A stretch of 64,000 nt of DNA. Source: JAXLQL01 sp046331625. GTDB taxonomy: Bacteria > Acidobacteriota > Terriglobia > Bryobacterales > Bryobacteraceae. Below, piece after piece: positions 34,690 through 43,034 of this stretch (position 1 is its first letter; each line of letters begins with the position of its first letter). The notes under the pieces are model-generated. The model had not been told where the DNA came from. It saw only the letters and a list, made by a program, of their open reading frames with translations, and searched no databases. The stretch lies in contig JAXLQL010000014.1 in NCBI GenBank assembly GCA_046331625.1, forward strand, positions 62,001 to 126,000, given 5' to 3'. The position numbers and the translations under genes are program-made.

Positions 34690-35460
34690 CTACTCGGACC
34701 AGACTTTGATCAGCACGTAGGCGAGCGGGCGCTCTTCGGGATTCATGTGGTGCGCGACGCCGCGCGGGATCACGATGAGATCGCCCGCGCCAACCGGAGT
34801 GCGTTTCGAGCCGGTGATCGCCGTGCCGCGCGGTTCGGCGGGCTGGTCCTCTTTGGCGTTCTCGATCTTGCCGCCAAGCTCGATCACGCCTTTGCCGGTC
34901 TGGACGAAGTAGATGTCGGCGCAGTTGGTGTGCGACTCCCACGGTCCCGTGCGGCCTTTGAACAGGACGAAGTTCATGGTGAAGTTGTCTTGCGTGTGGA
35001 GCGGTGCGTTGGCGTCGGTGTGGGCGATCACGGCGTCGATTTCGGATTTGGAGATGACGTCTCCCATTTTGCCCTCGGCGGGCCTGATCCCCGCCGGAGC
35101 GCTCCGACCCTGGGCCATCGGCTTGACGATCACGGCGATGTAAACAAGCGTTCCTCCGATCGGTTCGATTGTGAAAATCTCGCCACGCGTCACTTTTACA
35201 AGATCGCCGGCGTCGACCTTGGACAATCGCCCTCCGAGATAGACACGCCCCGGCCCATCTCGAATCCACAGCACGGCATCGTTCGGGAACTTTTCCTCGC
35301 ACCGTTTGGCGAGTCTTGTGACTACGATCGAGTATCCCGGGCCCTGCTCCAGGGCCCGAACATTCCTTCTGATCATTTCCACCAAATCGTCGGGGTTCGT
35401 CACAGAACCATTCCGGCCGAAGGCCATCGCCGCCGCGAGAAGTCCCAGCAGGACGAGCAT
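34690..35460 (-). CDS. Exported cupin-domain protein
   Basis: 256 residues with signal peptide (MLVLLGLLAAAMAFG). The C-terminal domain (about 130-255) is a cupin: TGPWESHTNCADIYFVQTGKGVIELGG (first motif with His) and GAGDLIVIPRGVAHHM (second motif with His). The middle (about 45-115) may be a second, degenerate cupin half (VLWIRDGPGRVYLGGRL, VKVTRGEIFTIEP). It probably binds a metal outside the cytoplasm; enzymatic role unknown. Single gene. Confidence 0.8.
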   Translation of the reverse strand: MLVLLGLLAAAMAFGRNGSVTNPDDLVEMIRRNVRALEQGPGYSIVVTRLAKRCEEKFPNDAVLWIRDGPGRVYLGGRLSKVDAGDLVKVTRGEIFTIEPIGGTLVYIAVIVKPMAQGRSAPAGIRPAEGKMGDVISKSEIDAVIAHTDANAPLHTQDNFTMNFVLFKGRTGPWESHTNCADIYFVQTGKGVIELGGKIENAKEDQPAEPRGTAITGSKRTPVGAGDLIVIPRGVAHHMNPEERPLAYVLIKVWSE

Positions 35461-35534
35461 TAGCGTATGGTATCGCAGCAGCCTTTGGGCGGGCGTCGTA
35501 ACCGATCAGGTAGAATAAGCGCCGTACCCTCTTT

Positions 35535-36728
35535 ATGCGCATTTCTTTCGTGGGGATCGGTGTCTGCGCTGCCGGGCTCCTCAGTTGTAGTGGACCGTAT
35601 TCGAATCAGCAGGTGGCGGCGAAGGGGTCAAAGCCGGCCGCAGTGGTCAAGGTCCTTGATGCCTCTCGTTCGAACATTCCTGAGATCGTCACCGCGACTG
35701 GCGAGTTGTTGGCTGAGGAACAAGCTACCGTGAGCGCCAAAGTTCCGGGCCGGGTGGCTCGGTTGCTGGTGGATCTCGGCAGCCAAGTCAAGGCTGGCGA
35801 CGTTGTCGCGGAGCTCGAGAAGGACGATTACGAGTTCCGTGTGAAGCAGGCGGATGCGGCGGTGCAGCAGATCAGGGCGCGGCTGGGGATTCTCGACCGG
35901 CCCGACGATCAAGTGGTCCCGGAAAAGGTCTCGATTGTCGAAGAAGCCGCCGCGGCTCTGCGCGAGGCCCGCTTCATCTATGACACGACGACGAAATTGC
36001 AGACAGACGGCGTAGTGTCGCGAATTGATTTCGAGAAGGCACAGGTTCGAAGGCAAGGAGCCGAAGCGCATTACCAATCGGCACTCGCGGAAGTGATGAC
36101 GATGCGGGCGCAGCTCTCCGAACGCCGCGCGCAGCTCGCGTTGGCGAAGCAGCAATTGGAAGACACGGTCATCCGTGCGCCGTTCGCCGGAGGGATCACA
36201 CGCCGTCAGGCATCTCTCGGCGAGTACTTGGCGGTCAACGCACCCGTGGTGTTGCTGGTGCGTCAGCATCCGTTGCGCGTGCGGCTGGAAGTTCCCGAGC
36301 GGTTGGCGGTGAAGGTGAAGCCGGGGCAGCAGATCGATGTAGCGCTCGAGGGTTCGAACATGACGCGCGCGGGGCGAGTGGTGCGTTTGAGCCCGGCGCT
36401 CGAGGCGCAGAACCGCTCGCTCACCATCGAGGGCGAGATTCCGAATCAGGATGGGAAACTGCGGCCGGGTTCGTTTGCCGAAGCCACCATCACGGTGAAT
36501 CCCGCGGCCACGGGCATCGCGCTGCCTTTCAGCGCGATCATCAGCTTCGCCGGAATCGAGCGTTGCTTCCTCGTCAAGAACGGCGTGCTCGACGAGCGCG
36601 TGCTCAGGACTGGCCGGCGATTGCGCGACAACATGGTGGAAATTTTGCAGGGCGTGGAGCCCGGTGATCAGGTGGCGCTCGACGCGACGGACCGCTTCGT
36701 CAAAGGCATGGCGGTGCAGGTGAAGTAG
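35535..36728 (+). CDS. RND efflux membrane-fusion lipoprotein
   Basis: 397 residues. Lipobox in FVGIGVCAAGLLSC. HlyD/AcrA architecture: lipoyl half (TVSAKVPGRVARLLVDLGSQ), alpha-hairpin (about 85-190), second lipoyl half (DTVIRAPFAGGITRR), beta-barrel and membrane-proximal domain (FAEATITVN, ALPFSAII). It should couple the RND pump encoded immediately downstream (next ATG follows the stop directly) to an outer-membrane channel that is absent from the window. Confidence 0.92.
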   Translation: MRISFVGIGVCAAGLLSCSGPYSNQQVAAKGSKPAAVVKVLDASRSNIPEIVTATGELLAEEQATVSAKVPGRVARLLVDLGSQVKAGDVVAELEKDDYEFRVKQADAAVQQIRARLGILDRPDDQVVPEKVSIVEEAAAALREARFIYDTTTKLQTDGVVSRIDFEKAQVRRQGAEAHYQSALAEVMTMRAQLSERRAQLALAKQQLEDTVIRAPFAGGITRRQASLGEYLAVNAPVVLLVRQHPLRVRLEVPERLAVKVKPGQQIDVALEGSNMTRAGRVVRLSPALEAQNRSLTIEGEIPNQDGKLRPGSFAEATITVNPAATGIALPFSAIISFAGIERCFLVKNGVLDERVLRTGRRLRDNMVEILQGVEPGDQVALDATDRFVKGMAVQVK

Positions 36729-37487
36729 ATGCAGAAGCTGGCTGAAATCTGCGTTGCCCGGCCCGTGTTCGCCATCATGCTGATCATGGCGATGGTGGTG
36801 ATCGGCGGTGTTTCCTACACCAAGCTCGGCATCGATCGCTTTCCCGATGTCGATATGCCGATCATCAGCGTCCGGACAATTCTGCCGGGAGCATCGCCGG
36901 AAGAAGCGGAAGCCACGATCACGCGCCGCGTGGAAGACGCGGTGGCCACGGTGGAGGGCATCGACAATATCCGGTCGACGTCGACCGAGTCACTGTCAGT
37001 GGTCACGGTCACGTTCCAGCTCGAACGCAACATCGACGTTGCGGCGCAGGACATTCGCGACGCGGTGGCCGGCGTGATCAGCCTGTTGCCACGCGATGCC
37101 AAGCCTCCGCTGATCAAGAAGCTCGACGCGGATGCTTCGCCGATCATGACGATGATCCTCACGGGAAACCTGACGCCGCGTGAGTTGTATGAGATCGGCG
37201 AGCGTGACGTGAAGGACGCGATCGAGTCCGTGGGCGGGGTGGGGCAAGTGCTGGTGGTGGGCGGGCAGAAGCGCGCGATCAATGTCTGGATCGATGCGGA
37301 CCGGCTGGCGGCCTACAAGATTCCGATCCTGCAGGTGCGCGACGCCGTGGCCCGGCAGAACTCGGATATTCCCGGTGGCCGCGTCGACGAAGGGCCGCGC
37401 GAGTTGGTGCTTCGGACGCTGGGCCGCTTCCCCGATCGAAACAATTCAACGAACTCGTGGTTTCTACGATCCGTGGTACGCCGGTGA
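36729..37487 (+). CDS. RND efflux pump, N-terminal fragment (frameshifted)
   Basis: Codes for the first about 236 residues of an AcrB/HAE1-like inner-membrane pump: TM1 (VFAIMLIMAMVVIGGVSYTKL), then porter domain motifs (DRFPDVDMPIISVRT, GASPEEAEATITRRVEDAV, QDIRDAVAGVISLLP). Near 37437-37442 the frame is lost. Reading CGA-AA-CAA, one A is missing relative to the continuation Q-F-N-E-L in the frame of the next entry, and the original frame ends 46 bases later at TGA 37487. Together the two parts would form a pump of about 1055 residues, the normal length, so this is one gene interrupted by a single-base deletion or an assembly error. Confidence 0.88.
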   Translation: MQKLAEICVARPVFAIMLIMAMVVIGGVSYTKLGIDRFPDVDMPIISVRTILPGASPEEAEATITRRVEDAVATVEGIDNIRSTSTESLSVVTVTFQLERNIDVAAQDIRDAVAGVISLLPRDAKPPLIKKLDADASPIMTMILTGNLTPRELYEIGERDVKDAIESVGGVGQVLVVGGQKRAINVWIDADRLAAYKIPILQVRDAVARQNSDIPGGRVDEGPRELVLRTLGRFPDRNNSTNSWFLRSVVRR

Positions 37488-39895
37488 AGATCCGCGACAT
37501 CGGCTATGCGGAAGACGGACACAAAGAGCAGCGCACGTCGGCTCGGATCAATGGCAAGCCTGCGATCGCGCTCGAGATCCGGCGGCAATCGGGCGCGAAC
37601 ACGATGGACGTGATCTCGAACGTGAAGGCGCGGTTGCCGCGTATCCGCCAACTGCTTCCGCCGGGGAGTCAGCTCGAAGTAGTGCAAGATCAGTCGCGCT
37701 ACATCGAGAACGCTTTCCACGAAGTGCAGTTGCACCTGATCCTGGGGTCGATTCTCGCGTCGCTGGTGGTCCTGGTATTCATGCGCAACTGGCGCGCTAC
37801 TGTGATCGCCGCCGTGGCGATTCCCGCTTCGATCATTGCGACGTTCGGCGCGATGCGCTATCTGAACTTCACGCTCAACAACATCACGATGCTGGCGCTG
37901 GTGCTGATGGTGGGCGTGGTGATCGACGATGCGATCGTGGTGCTCGAGAATATCTTCCGGTTTATCGAAGAGAAGAAGCTGCCGCCGATGCAGGCAGCGG
38001 TGCTCGCGACAAGGGATATCGGGCTCGCGGTGATGGCGACTACGCTCAGTCTGATCGTAGTGTTCCTGCCGGTTTCGTTCATGTCGTCGATCTCGGGCCG
38101 CTTCCTTTACTCGTTCGGATTGACGGCGACAGTTGCGATTCTGGTTTCGCTCATCGTCAGCTTCAGCTTGACTCCGATGATGAGCTCACGGCTGCTGCGC
38201 GCGGAGACCGTCTCGACTCACGGCGACTCGCGGGGCGGTTTCTACGGCTATGTCGAGCGCGGGTACATGGTGATGCTCGGTTGGTCCATGCGCCATCGGG
38301 CGGTGATTGCGATGTTGGCGCTCGGCGTGGTGGGAGCGGGCGTGCCGCTCTACAAGATGGTGAAGCAGGAGTACATCCCCACCAACGTGGACGAGAGCGA
38401 GTTCGAGATGAGCATCAACGCTCCCGAGGGCTCATCGCTTGCGGCGATGGACGATGTTCTCGACAAGATCTACGGAGAGATCAAGACGCTTCCTGGCGTG
38501 AAGCAGGCGGTGGCGATTGTCGGGACCGGTTACCTGCAAGCGGTGAATACGGGACGCATGTACGTACAGATCGAGAACATCGAGGATCGGGTGTTTTCGC
38601 TCTCGCGGCTGTGGCACAAGACGCTCGAGGGGAAGCCGATGGAGGCGTTCACCAATATCTACTCGCAACGCGATGTGATGCAGGCAATCCGCGCCCGCTG
38701 CAAGAAATTTTCCGATCTTCGCATTCGCGTCGCCAATATCCAGACGATCAACCAGGGATCGGCGCCGGTGGACATCGACTTCGTGATCCGCGGTCCGGAA
38801 CTCGAAACGCTCAACCGCTACAGCGAAGCGCTGCGCTTGAAGACGCTCGAGACTCCAGGCTTCGTCGACGTGGATACCACGCTCCGAATGAACAAGCCCG
38901 AGTTGCGCGTGACGATTGACCGCGAGCGCGCTGCTGACCTGGGAGTGGACGCTTCGGATATCGCGGGTTCGCTTCGCATCATGGTGGGCGGGGACGACGA
39001 GGTCTCGCGGTTCCGCGACGATAAGCTCGCCGAGGACTACGACGTGGAGGTGCGGCTGAAGGGCGCCGATCGCGGATCGCTCAATGGAGTTGCCAAGCTC
39101 TATGTGCCGTCGTCGAAGGCGGGCCTGGTGCGGCTCGACAACGTGGTGAAGATCCAAGAGATCCTTTCGGCGTATCGCATCGAGGGGCTCGACCGGCAGC
39201 GGCAGGTGGGCATTCGCTCGAACGTCGCGCCGGGGTTCGCGCTCGGGGACCGGCTTCCGGTGATTCAAAAGGCTGCGGACGAAATGAAGATGCCGGCTGC
39301 GTATTCGACCACCGTCATTGGGCGCGGGCGCGAGTTCGCACGCACGCTCACGGAGTTCCTGCTGGCGTTCGCGCTGTCGATCGTGTTCATGTACATGATT
39401 CTGGCGTCGCAGTTCGAGAGCCTGGTTCACCCGATCACGATTCTGCTGAGCTTGCCGTTGGCGGTGCCGTTCGGGTTCCTCTCGCTATGGTTTTTCAACG
39501 ACACGCTCAACCTCTATTCGGCGCTGGGAATTCTGGTGCTGTTCGGCGTGGTGAAGAAGAATTCGATTCTGCAGGTGGACCACACGAACAATCTGCGCCG
39601 CGAGGGGATGCCGAAGCTCGAAGCGATTCTACAGGCGAATCGGGACCGATTGCGGCCGATTCTGATGACCACGCTGACGTTGGTGGCGGGCATGATGCCG
39701 CTGGCGCTCGGGACTGGTCCTGGGGCGGAGGAGCGGCGTTCGATCGCGATCATCGTGATCGGGGGGCAGAGCTTGTCGCTGTTGCTGACGCTGATCGTGA
39801 CGCCGGTTGCGTATTCGATATTCGATGACCTTGGGGAGAAGGTGCTGCGGAGGTTCCGGCATGCGCCGGCGCCGGTGCATGCGGCGGGAGATTAG
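37457..39895 (+). CDS. RND efflux pump, C-terminal fragment (frameshifted)
   Basis: Continuation of the RND pump; homology begins at about 37442 (QFNELVVSTIRGTPV), while the coordinate given is the first GTG. Hallmarks: periplasmic loop (LPRIRQLLPPGSQLEVVQDQS, in outline), TM helices with GVVIDDAIVVLENIFR carrying the conserved acidic pair of the proton relay (D-D) in TM4, second porter repeat, and C-terminal helices (GVVKKNSILQVDHTNNLR, RPILMTTLTLVAGMMPLALG). Function: proton-driven export of drugs, lipids or metabolites with the upstream membrane-fusion protein. If the frameshift is real this fragment has no proper start and the pump is inactive. Confidence 0.88.
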   Translation: MVSTIRGTPVKIRDIGYAEDGHKEQRTSARINGKPAIALEIRRQSGANTMDVISNVKARLPRIRQLLPPGSQLEVVQDQSRYIENAFHEVQLHLILGSILASLVVLVFMRNWRATVIAAVAIPASIIATFGAMRYLNFTLNNITMLALVLMVGVVIDDAIVVLENIFRFIEEKKLPPMQAAVLATRDIGLAVMATTLSLIVVFLPVSFMSSISGRFLYSFGLTATVAILVSLIVSFSLTPMMSSRLLRAETVSTHGDSRGGFYGYVERGYMVMLGWSMRHRAVIAMLALGVVGAGVPLYKMVKQEYIPTNVDESEFEMSINAPEGSSLAAMDDVLDKIYGEIKTLPGVKQAVAIVGTGYLQAVNTGRMYVQIENIEDRVFSLSRLWHKTLEGKPMEAFTNIYSQRDVMQAIRARCKKFSDLRIRVANIQTINQGSAPVDIDFVIRGPELETLNRYSEALRLKTLETPGFVDVDTTLRMNKPELRVTIDRERAADLGVDASDIAGSLRIMVGGDDEVSRFRDDKLAEDYDVEVRLKGADRGSLNGVAKLYVPSSKAGLVRLDNVVKIQEILSAYRIEGLDRQRQVGIRSNVAPGFALGDRLPVIQKAADEMKMPAAYSTTVIGRGREFARTLTEFLLAFALSIVFMYMILASQFESLVHPITILLSLPLAVPFGFLSLWFFNDTLNLYSALGILVLFGVVKKNSILQVDHTNNLRREGMPKLEAILQANRDRLRPILMTTLTLVAGMMPLALGTGPGAEERRSIAIIVIGGQSLSLLLTLIVTPVAYSIFDDLGEKVLRRFRHAPAPVHAAGD

Positions 39896-39927
39896 CCGGC
39901 CTGTCGGTTCGCGCGCTGCGGCCTACA

Positions 39928-40149
39928 ATGGAAGGCGTGAGCTTCGACGACTACAAGGTAGTGATTTATCGAAATCAGCCAAGCGGGTGGGTTGCTGAGA
40001 TTCCTGCAATTCCCGGTTGTCACGCGCTCATGCCGACTGCCGAAGAGGCCGTAGTGGAGCTGGCCAAGGTGTTCCATTTGATCGAAGACGAACACCGCTC
40101 ATCTGGCCGGACGATGCCTCGCGACACGACCGAAATCGTGCATGCCTAG
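39928..40149 (+). CDS. hicB: HicB-type antitoxin (short form)
   Basis: 73 residues. HicB partial-RNase-H-like domain: YKVVIYRNQPSGWVAEIPAIPGCHALMPTAEEAVVEL. The C-terminal DNA-binding (ribbon-helix-helix or HTH) part of longer HicB proteins is absent, so autoregulation may depend on another protein. It overlaps the downstream HicA-like gene by 8 bp. A GTG at 39937 is an alternative start. Confidence 0.8.
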   Translation: MEGVSFDDYKVVIYRNQPSGWVAEIPAIPGCHALMPTAEEAVVELAKVFHLIEDEHRSSGRTMPRDTTEIVHA

Positions 40150-40357
40150 CGCGCGAGCCAGCGAACTGCAACGAGTGGCTGCCAAACTCGGGTTCCAGCG
40201 GACACGACAGACCGGGAGTCACGAACGGTGGCGTCACGAGGACGGCAGGGCCACGACGATTCCCCTACACGGCGGACGCGACATCGGACCTCCTTTGTTC
40301 TATCGGATTCTCGAACAACTCGGCATCGATTTGGAGACCTTCGAACGGCTTCGATAA
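40142..40357 (+). CDS. hicA: HicA-type mRNA interferase toxin
   Basis: 71 residues, typical length. Double-stranded RNA-binding-like fold with the conserved TGSHERWRHEDGRATTIP segment containing the catalytic His, and the C-terminal helix GPPLFYRILEQLGID. Expected to cleave mRNA in a ribosome-independent way and to be neutralised by the HicB partner encoded just upstream. Order HicB-HicA is the less common of the two arrangements. Confidence 0.85.
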   Translation: MPSARASELQRVAAKLGFQRTRQTGSHERWRHEDGRATTIPLHGGRDIGPPLFYRILEQLGIDLETFERLR

Positions 40358-40462
40358 CTGCCCCGAACCGGCTTCGCGCAACCGTAGCCGTTCGTCCCGG
40401 AACGTGACTTGGTGCCAAGCCGCCGGGAGCTTGCCGAAGCCGGCGGTTCGCCTTACTGAATT

Positions 40463-40508
40463 GGCGGGACTGCAAGTCCCGCCGCGGACCGCAGGTCCGC
40501 CCTACCAG
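40463..40508 (+). repeat. REP-like repeat
   Basis: Two near-palindromes, GCGGGACTGCAAGTCCCGC then GCGGACCGCAGGTCCGC, followed by CCTACCA. It lies in the 204-bp gap between HicA and the MgtE-like gene. The second hairpin is a sequence variant of the common GGCTGAAGCC form. Nothing else recognised in the gap. Confidence 0.8.
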
Positions 40509-40561
40509 GACTCTTGGTGTGCTCAGGCGAACCTTATACTAGTCATGATGGAACCCGGCCG

Positions 40562-41788
40562 ATGCAGACGACGCTGCTCTATCTCACCGAGCTCACCGGG
40601 CTCGTCGTGTACGACCTGCGCGGCCGGCGAATAGGGCGCATCCAAGACGCCGCCATCGTCCCCGTCATCGACCCCGCACGCGTGGACCGTTTCCTGGTCG
40701 GCGGCGGATGGTCGTGGCTCAGCATCCGTCATGATCAGATCGAATCGATCTCGCTCGACGGCATTCGGCTTCGCGACGAAGTGCTCACGCCGTACCACGC
40801 CGACGAGTACATGCTCCGTCTGGTGCGCGACTTGCTCGATCAGCAAATCATCGATGCGCAGGGCCGCAAGGTGGTCCGCGTTACCGATCTCACGTTCGAT
40901 GTCCGCGGCGGGCGCGAGTTGTGGTTGCTCGAAGTCGACGTGGGAATGCGCGCGGTGTTTCGCCGCTTGCTGCAGGGCTTGCCTCCCAAATGGGTCCGCC
41001 GCTTGCAATCGCGCATCTCGGTGAACTCGATTCGCTGGGAGTACGCGAACATCGTGGAGCCCGATCCGCAACGCCGCCTGCGGCTCAACATCACCACCAA
41101 GCTTCTCGAGAAGATGCATCCGGCCGACCTCGCCGATATCGTGGAAGAACTCGGACCCGAAGATCGCGAAGCTATCTTCGAGGCGATGGAACCCGAAGCC
41201 GCCGCGGAGACGCTGACTGAGGTCGATCCCGATATTCAGGCTTCGATTCTCGAGTCGCTCGAAACGGAAAAAGCCGCGGAGATCCTCGAGGAGATGGCGC
41301 CCGATGAGGCCGCCGCCGCGCTCAACGAACTCGAAGAGGCAACCAGCGCGGGAATCCTCGAGGAGATGGAAAGCGAGGAGAAGACCGAGGTCCAGGAGTT
41401 GATGGATTTGCCCGAAGACACGGCCGGCGCCCTGATGAGCACCGATTTCGTTGCGCTGCCGGTATCCACTACCGTTGCTCAGGCGCTCGATTCGCTGCGC
41501 ACGATGGAAGACATCCCCGAAGATTGGAACACGCTGCTCGCCACGAGCGAAGGCAAGTTCGCGGGGGCGATTCCCGTGGCCAGGCTCTTTGCCGCACAGG
41601 GCGACGCCACGCTCAGCACGCTCCTCAATGGCGACCCGATCTTCGCCCGGCTCGGCGCGCGCGAAGACGACGTGATCGAGATCTTCGACAAATACAACGT
41701 GCTGACGCTTCCCGTAGTGGAAGAAGACGGAACGCTGGCCGGCGTCATCACGGCCGATGACGTAATCACGGCCATTCGGCAGAGGTGA
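40562..41788 (+). CDS. PRC-barrel / MgtE N-domain / CBS protein (Mg2+-sensor-like)
   Basis: 408 residues from ATG 40562. Domains: N-terminal PRC-barrel-like region (LVVYDLRGRRIGRIQDAAI), a second such segment (IIDAQGRKVVRVTDLTFDV), then the MgtE intracellular N domain of Glu/Asp-rich helical repeats (LADIVEELGPEDREAIFEAMEPEAAAETL and following, quoted in part), and two CBS motifs (MSTDFVALPVSTTVAQALDSLR; NVLTLPVVEEDGTLAGVITADDVITAI). In MgtE channels these cytosolic domains sense Mg2+; here there are no membrane helices. It is encoded 4 bp upstream of an Nramp-related transporter, so it probably regulates that transporter. Confidence 0.85.
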   Translation: MQTTLLYLTELTGLVVYDLRGRRIGRIQDAAIVPVIDPARVDRFLVGGGWSWLSIRHDQIESISLDGIRLRDEVLTPYHADEYMLRLVRDLLDQQIIDAQGRKVVRVTDLTFDVRGGRELWLLEVDVGMRAVFRRLLQGLPPKWVRRLQSRISVNSIRWEYANIVEPDPQRRLRLNITTKLLEKMHPADLADIVEELGPEDREAIFEAMEPEAAAETLTEVDPDIQASILESLETEKAAEILEEMAPDEAAAALNELEEATSAGILEEMESEEKTEVQELMDLPEDTAGALMSTDFVALPVSTTVAQALDSLRTMEDIPEDWNTLLATSEGKFAGAIPVARLFAAQGDATLSTLLNGDPIFARLGAREDDVIEIFDKYNVLTLPVVEEDGTLAGVITADDVITAIRQR

Positions 41789-41792
41789 TGGA

Positions 41793-43034
41793 TTGCTCTC
41801 GCGGCTGAAACATCACCTGCTCATCTTCTTCTCCGTCATCGGACCCGGCTTCATCACCGCCGTGGTGGACAACGACGCGGGTGGAATCTTCACGTACTCG
41901 CAGGCGGGCGCCAAGTACGGCTACTTGCCGCTATGGACGTTGCTGCCGATCACGCTGCTGCTCATCGTCACGCAGGAGATGTGCTCGCGCATGGGCGCGG
42001 TGACGGAGAAAGGCCTATCGGATCTCATCCGCGAAGAGTTTGGACTTCGCGTCACCTTTCTCACGATGGCGGCGCTTGGGGCCGCGAACCTTACCAACAT
42101 CATGGCGAATTTCGCCGGCGTTGCGAGTTCGTTGGAGTTGTTCGGAGTGACGCGATACATCTCGGTGCCCATCGCAGCGATCGTGGTTTGGATGCTGATC
42201 GTGAAGGGGACCTACGCGAGTGTGGAGAAGGTGTTCCTGTTCGCGTGCTCGCTCTATATCTGCTACATCATCTCTGGCGTCCTGGTGAAGCCCGATTGGA
42301 AGCAGGCGGCGATCGATAGCGTCCGTCCGGTGGTGATGTTCGAGCCCGGCTATTTGACGATGCTGATCGGAATGGTGGGCACGTCGGTTGCGCCGTGGAT
42401 GCAGTTCTATCTGCAGGCGGCCGTGGTGGAGAAGGGCGTCACCGCGAAAGAGTATGCCGAGTCGCGGATCGAAGTGATCGTCGGCTGCGTGGTGATGAGC
42501 GTGATCGCGTTCTTCATCATCGTGGCCTGCGCGGGTGCGATCTGGAGCGTGAAGCCGCAAGACATCGCCAACGCGACGGACGCAGCGAAGGGGCTCGAGC
42601 CGTTCGGCAAGTGGGCGTATCTTCTCTTCTGCGCGGGATTGCTGAATGCTTCGTTCTTCGCGGCATGCATTCTGCCGCTCTCCACGGCGTACACGGTGTG
42701 CGAAGGCTTGGGCTTCGAAAGCGGTGTGAACCGGCGATTTCGCGAAGCGCCGATCTTCTATTGGCTGTTTACGGGGCTGATCGTAATCGGCGCTGGCGTG
42801 ATCCTCATTCCCGGATTTCCGCTGGTGAGGATGATCCTGTTGAGCCAGGTGATCAACGGCGCGTTGTTGCCGCTGGTGCTGATCTTCATGATCCTGTTGG
42901 TGAACAAGCAGCGCGTGATGAAGGAGTGGGTGAACAGCGCGTGGTACAACGTGGTGGCCTGGGCCGCGGTAGTGCTGATGATCGGACTCACGCTTGCGCT
43001 CGTCGCGATCAGCATCCGCGACATGATCGTTTGA
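41793..43034 (+). CDS. Nramp-related (SLC11-like) divalent metal transporter, probable Mg2+ type
   Basis: 413 residues, about eleven membrane helices. The TM1 motif GPGFITAVVDNDAGG replaces the canonical D-P-G-N with D-A-G-G. In TM6 the canonical V-M-P-H-N-L-Y-L-H becomes V-A-P-W-M-Q-F-Y-L, so the methionine that selects transition metals is missing. Loss of these residues is the mark of Nramp-related Mg2+ transporters. The partner with MgtE-like Mg2+-sensing domains encoded 4 bp upstream supports Mg2+ as substrate. Its stop abuts the stop of the convergent serine hydrolase gene. Mn2+/Fe2+ transport is the alternative but less likely. Confidence 0.88.
   Translation: MLSRLKHHLLIFFSVIGPGFITAVVDNDAGGIFTYSQAGAKYGYLPLWTLLPITLLLIVTQEMCSRMGAVTEKGLSDLIREEFGLRVTFLTMAALGAANLTNIMANFAGVASSLELFGVTRYISVPIAAIVVWMLIVKGTYASVEKVFLFACSLYICYIISGVLVKPDWKQAAIDSVRPVVMFEPGYLTMLIGMVGTSVAPWMQFYLQAAVVEKGVTAKEYAESRIEVIVGCVVMSVIAFFIIVACAGAIWSVKPQDIANATDAAKGLEPFGKWAYLLFCAGLLNASFFAACILPLSTAYTVCEGLGFESGVNRRFREAPIFYWLFTGLIVIGAGVILIPGFPLVRMILLSQVINGALLPLVLIFMILLVNKQRVMKEWVNSAWYNVVAWAAVVLMIGLTLALVAISIRDMIV

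Noticed and set aside
35485..35516. Promoter of the RND operon (TTGGGC ... TAGAAT)
   Set aside because: Spacer of 20 bp and a weak -35; not convincing enough to list.
37430..37446. Programmed -1 ribosomal frameshift in the RND pump
   Set aside because: A -1 slip would restore the frame, but there is no X-XXY-YYZ heptamer or evident downstream pseudoknot; a deletion or assembly error is simpler.
37282..38919. 545-residue open frame overlapping the RND pump
   Set aside because: Arg/Gly/Ser-rich, no domain; a shadow of the pump gene in high-GC sequence.
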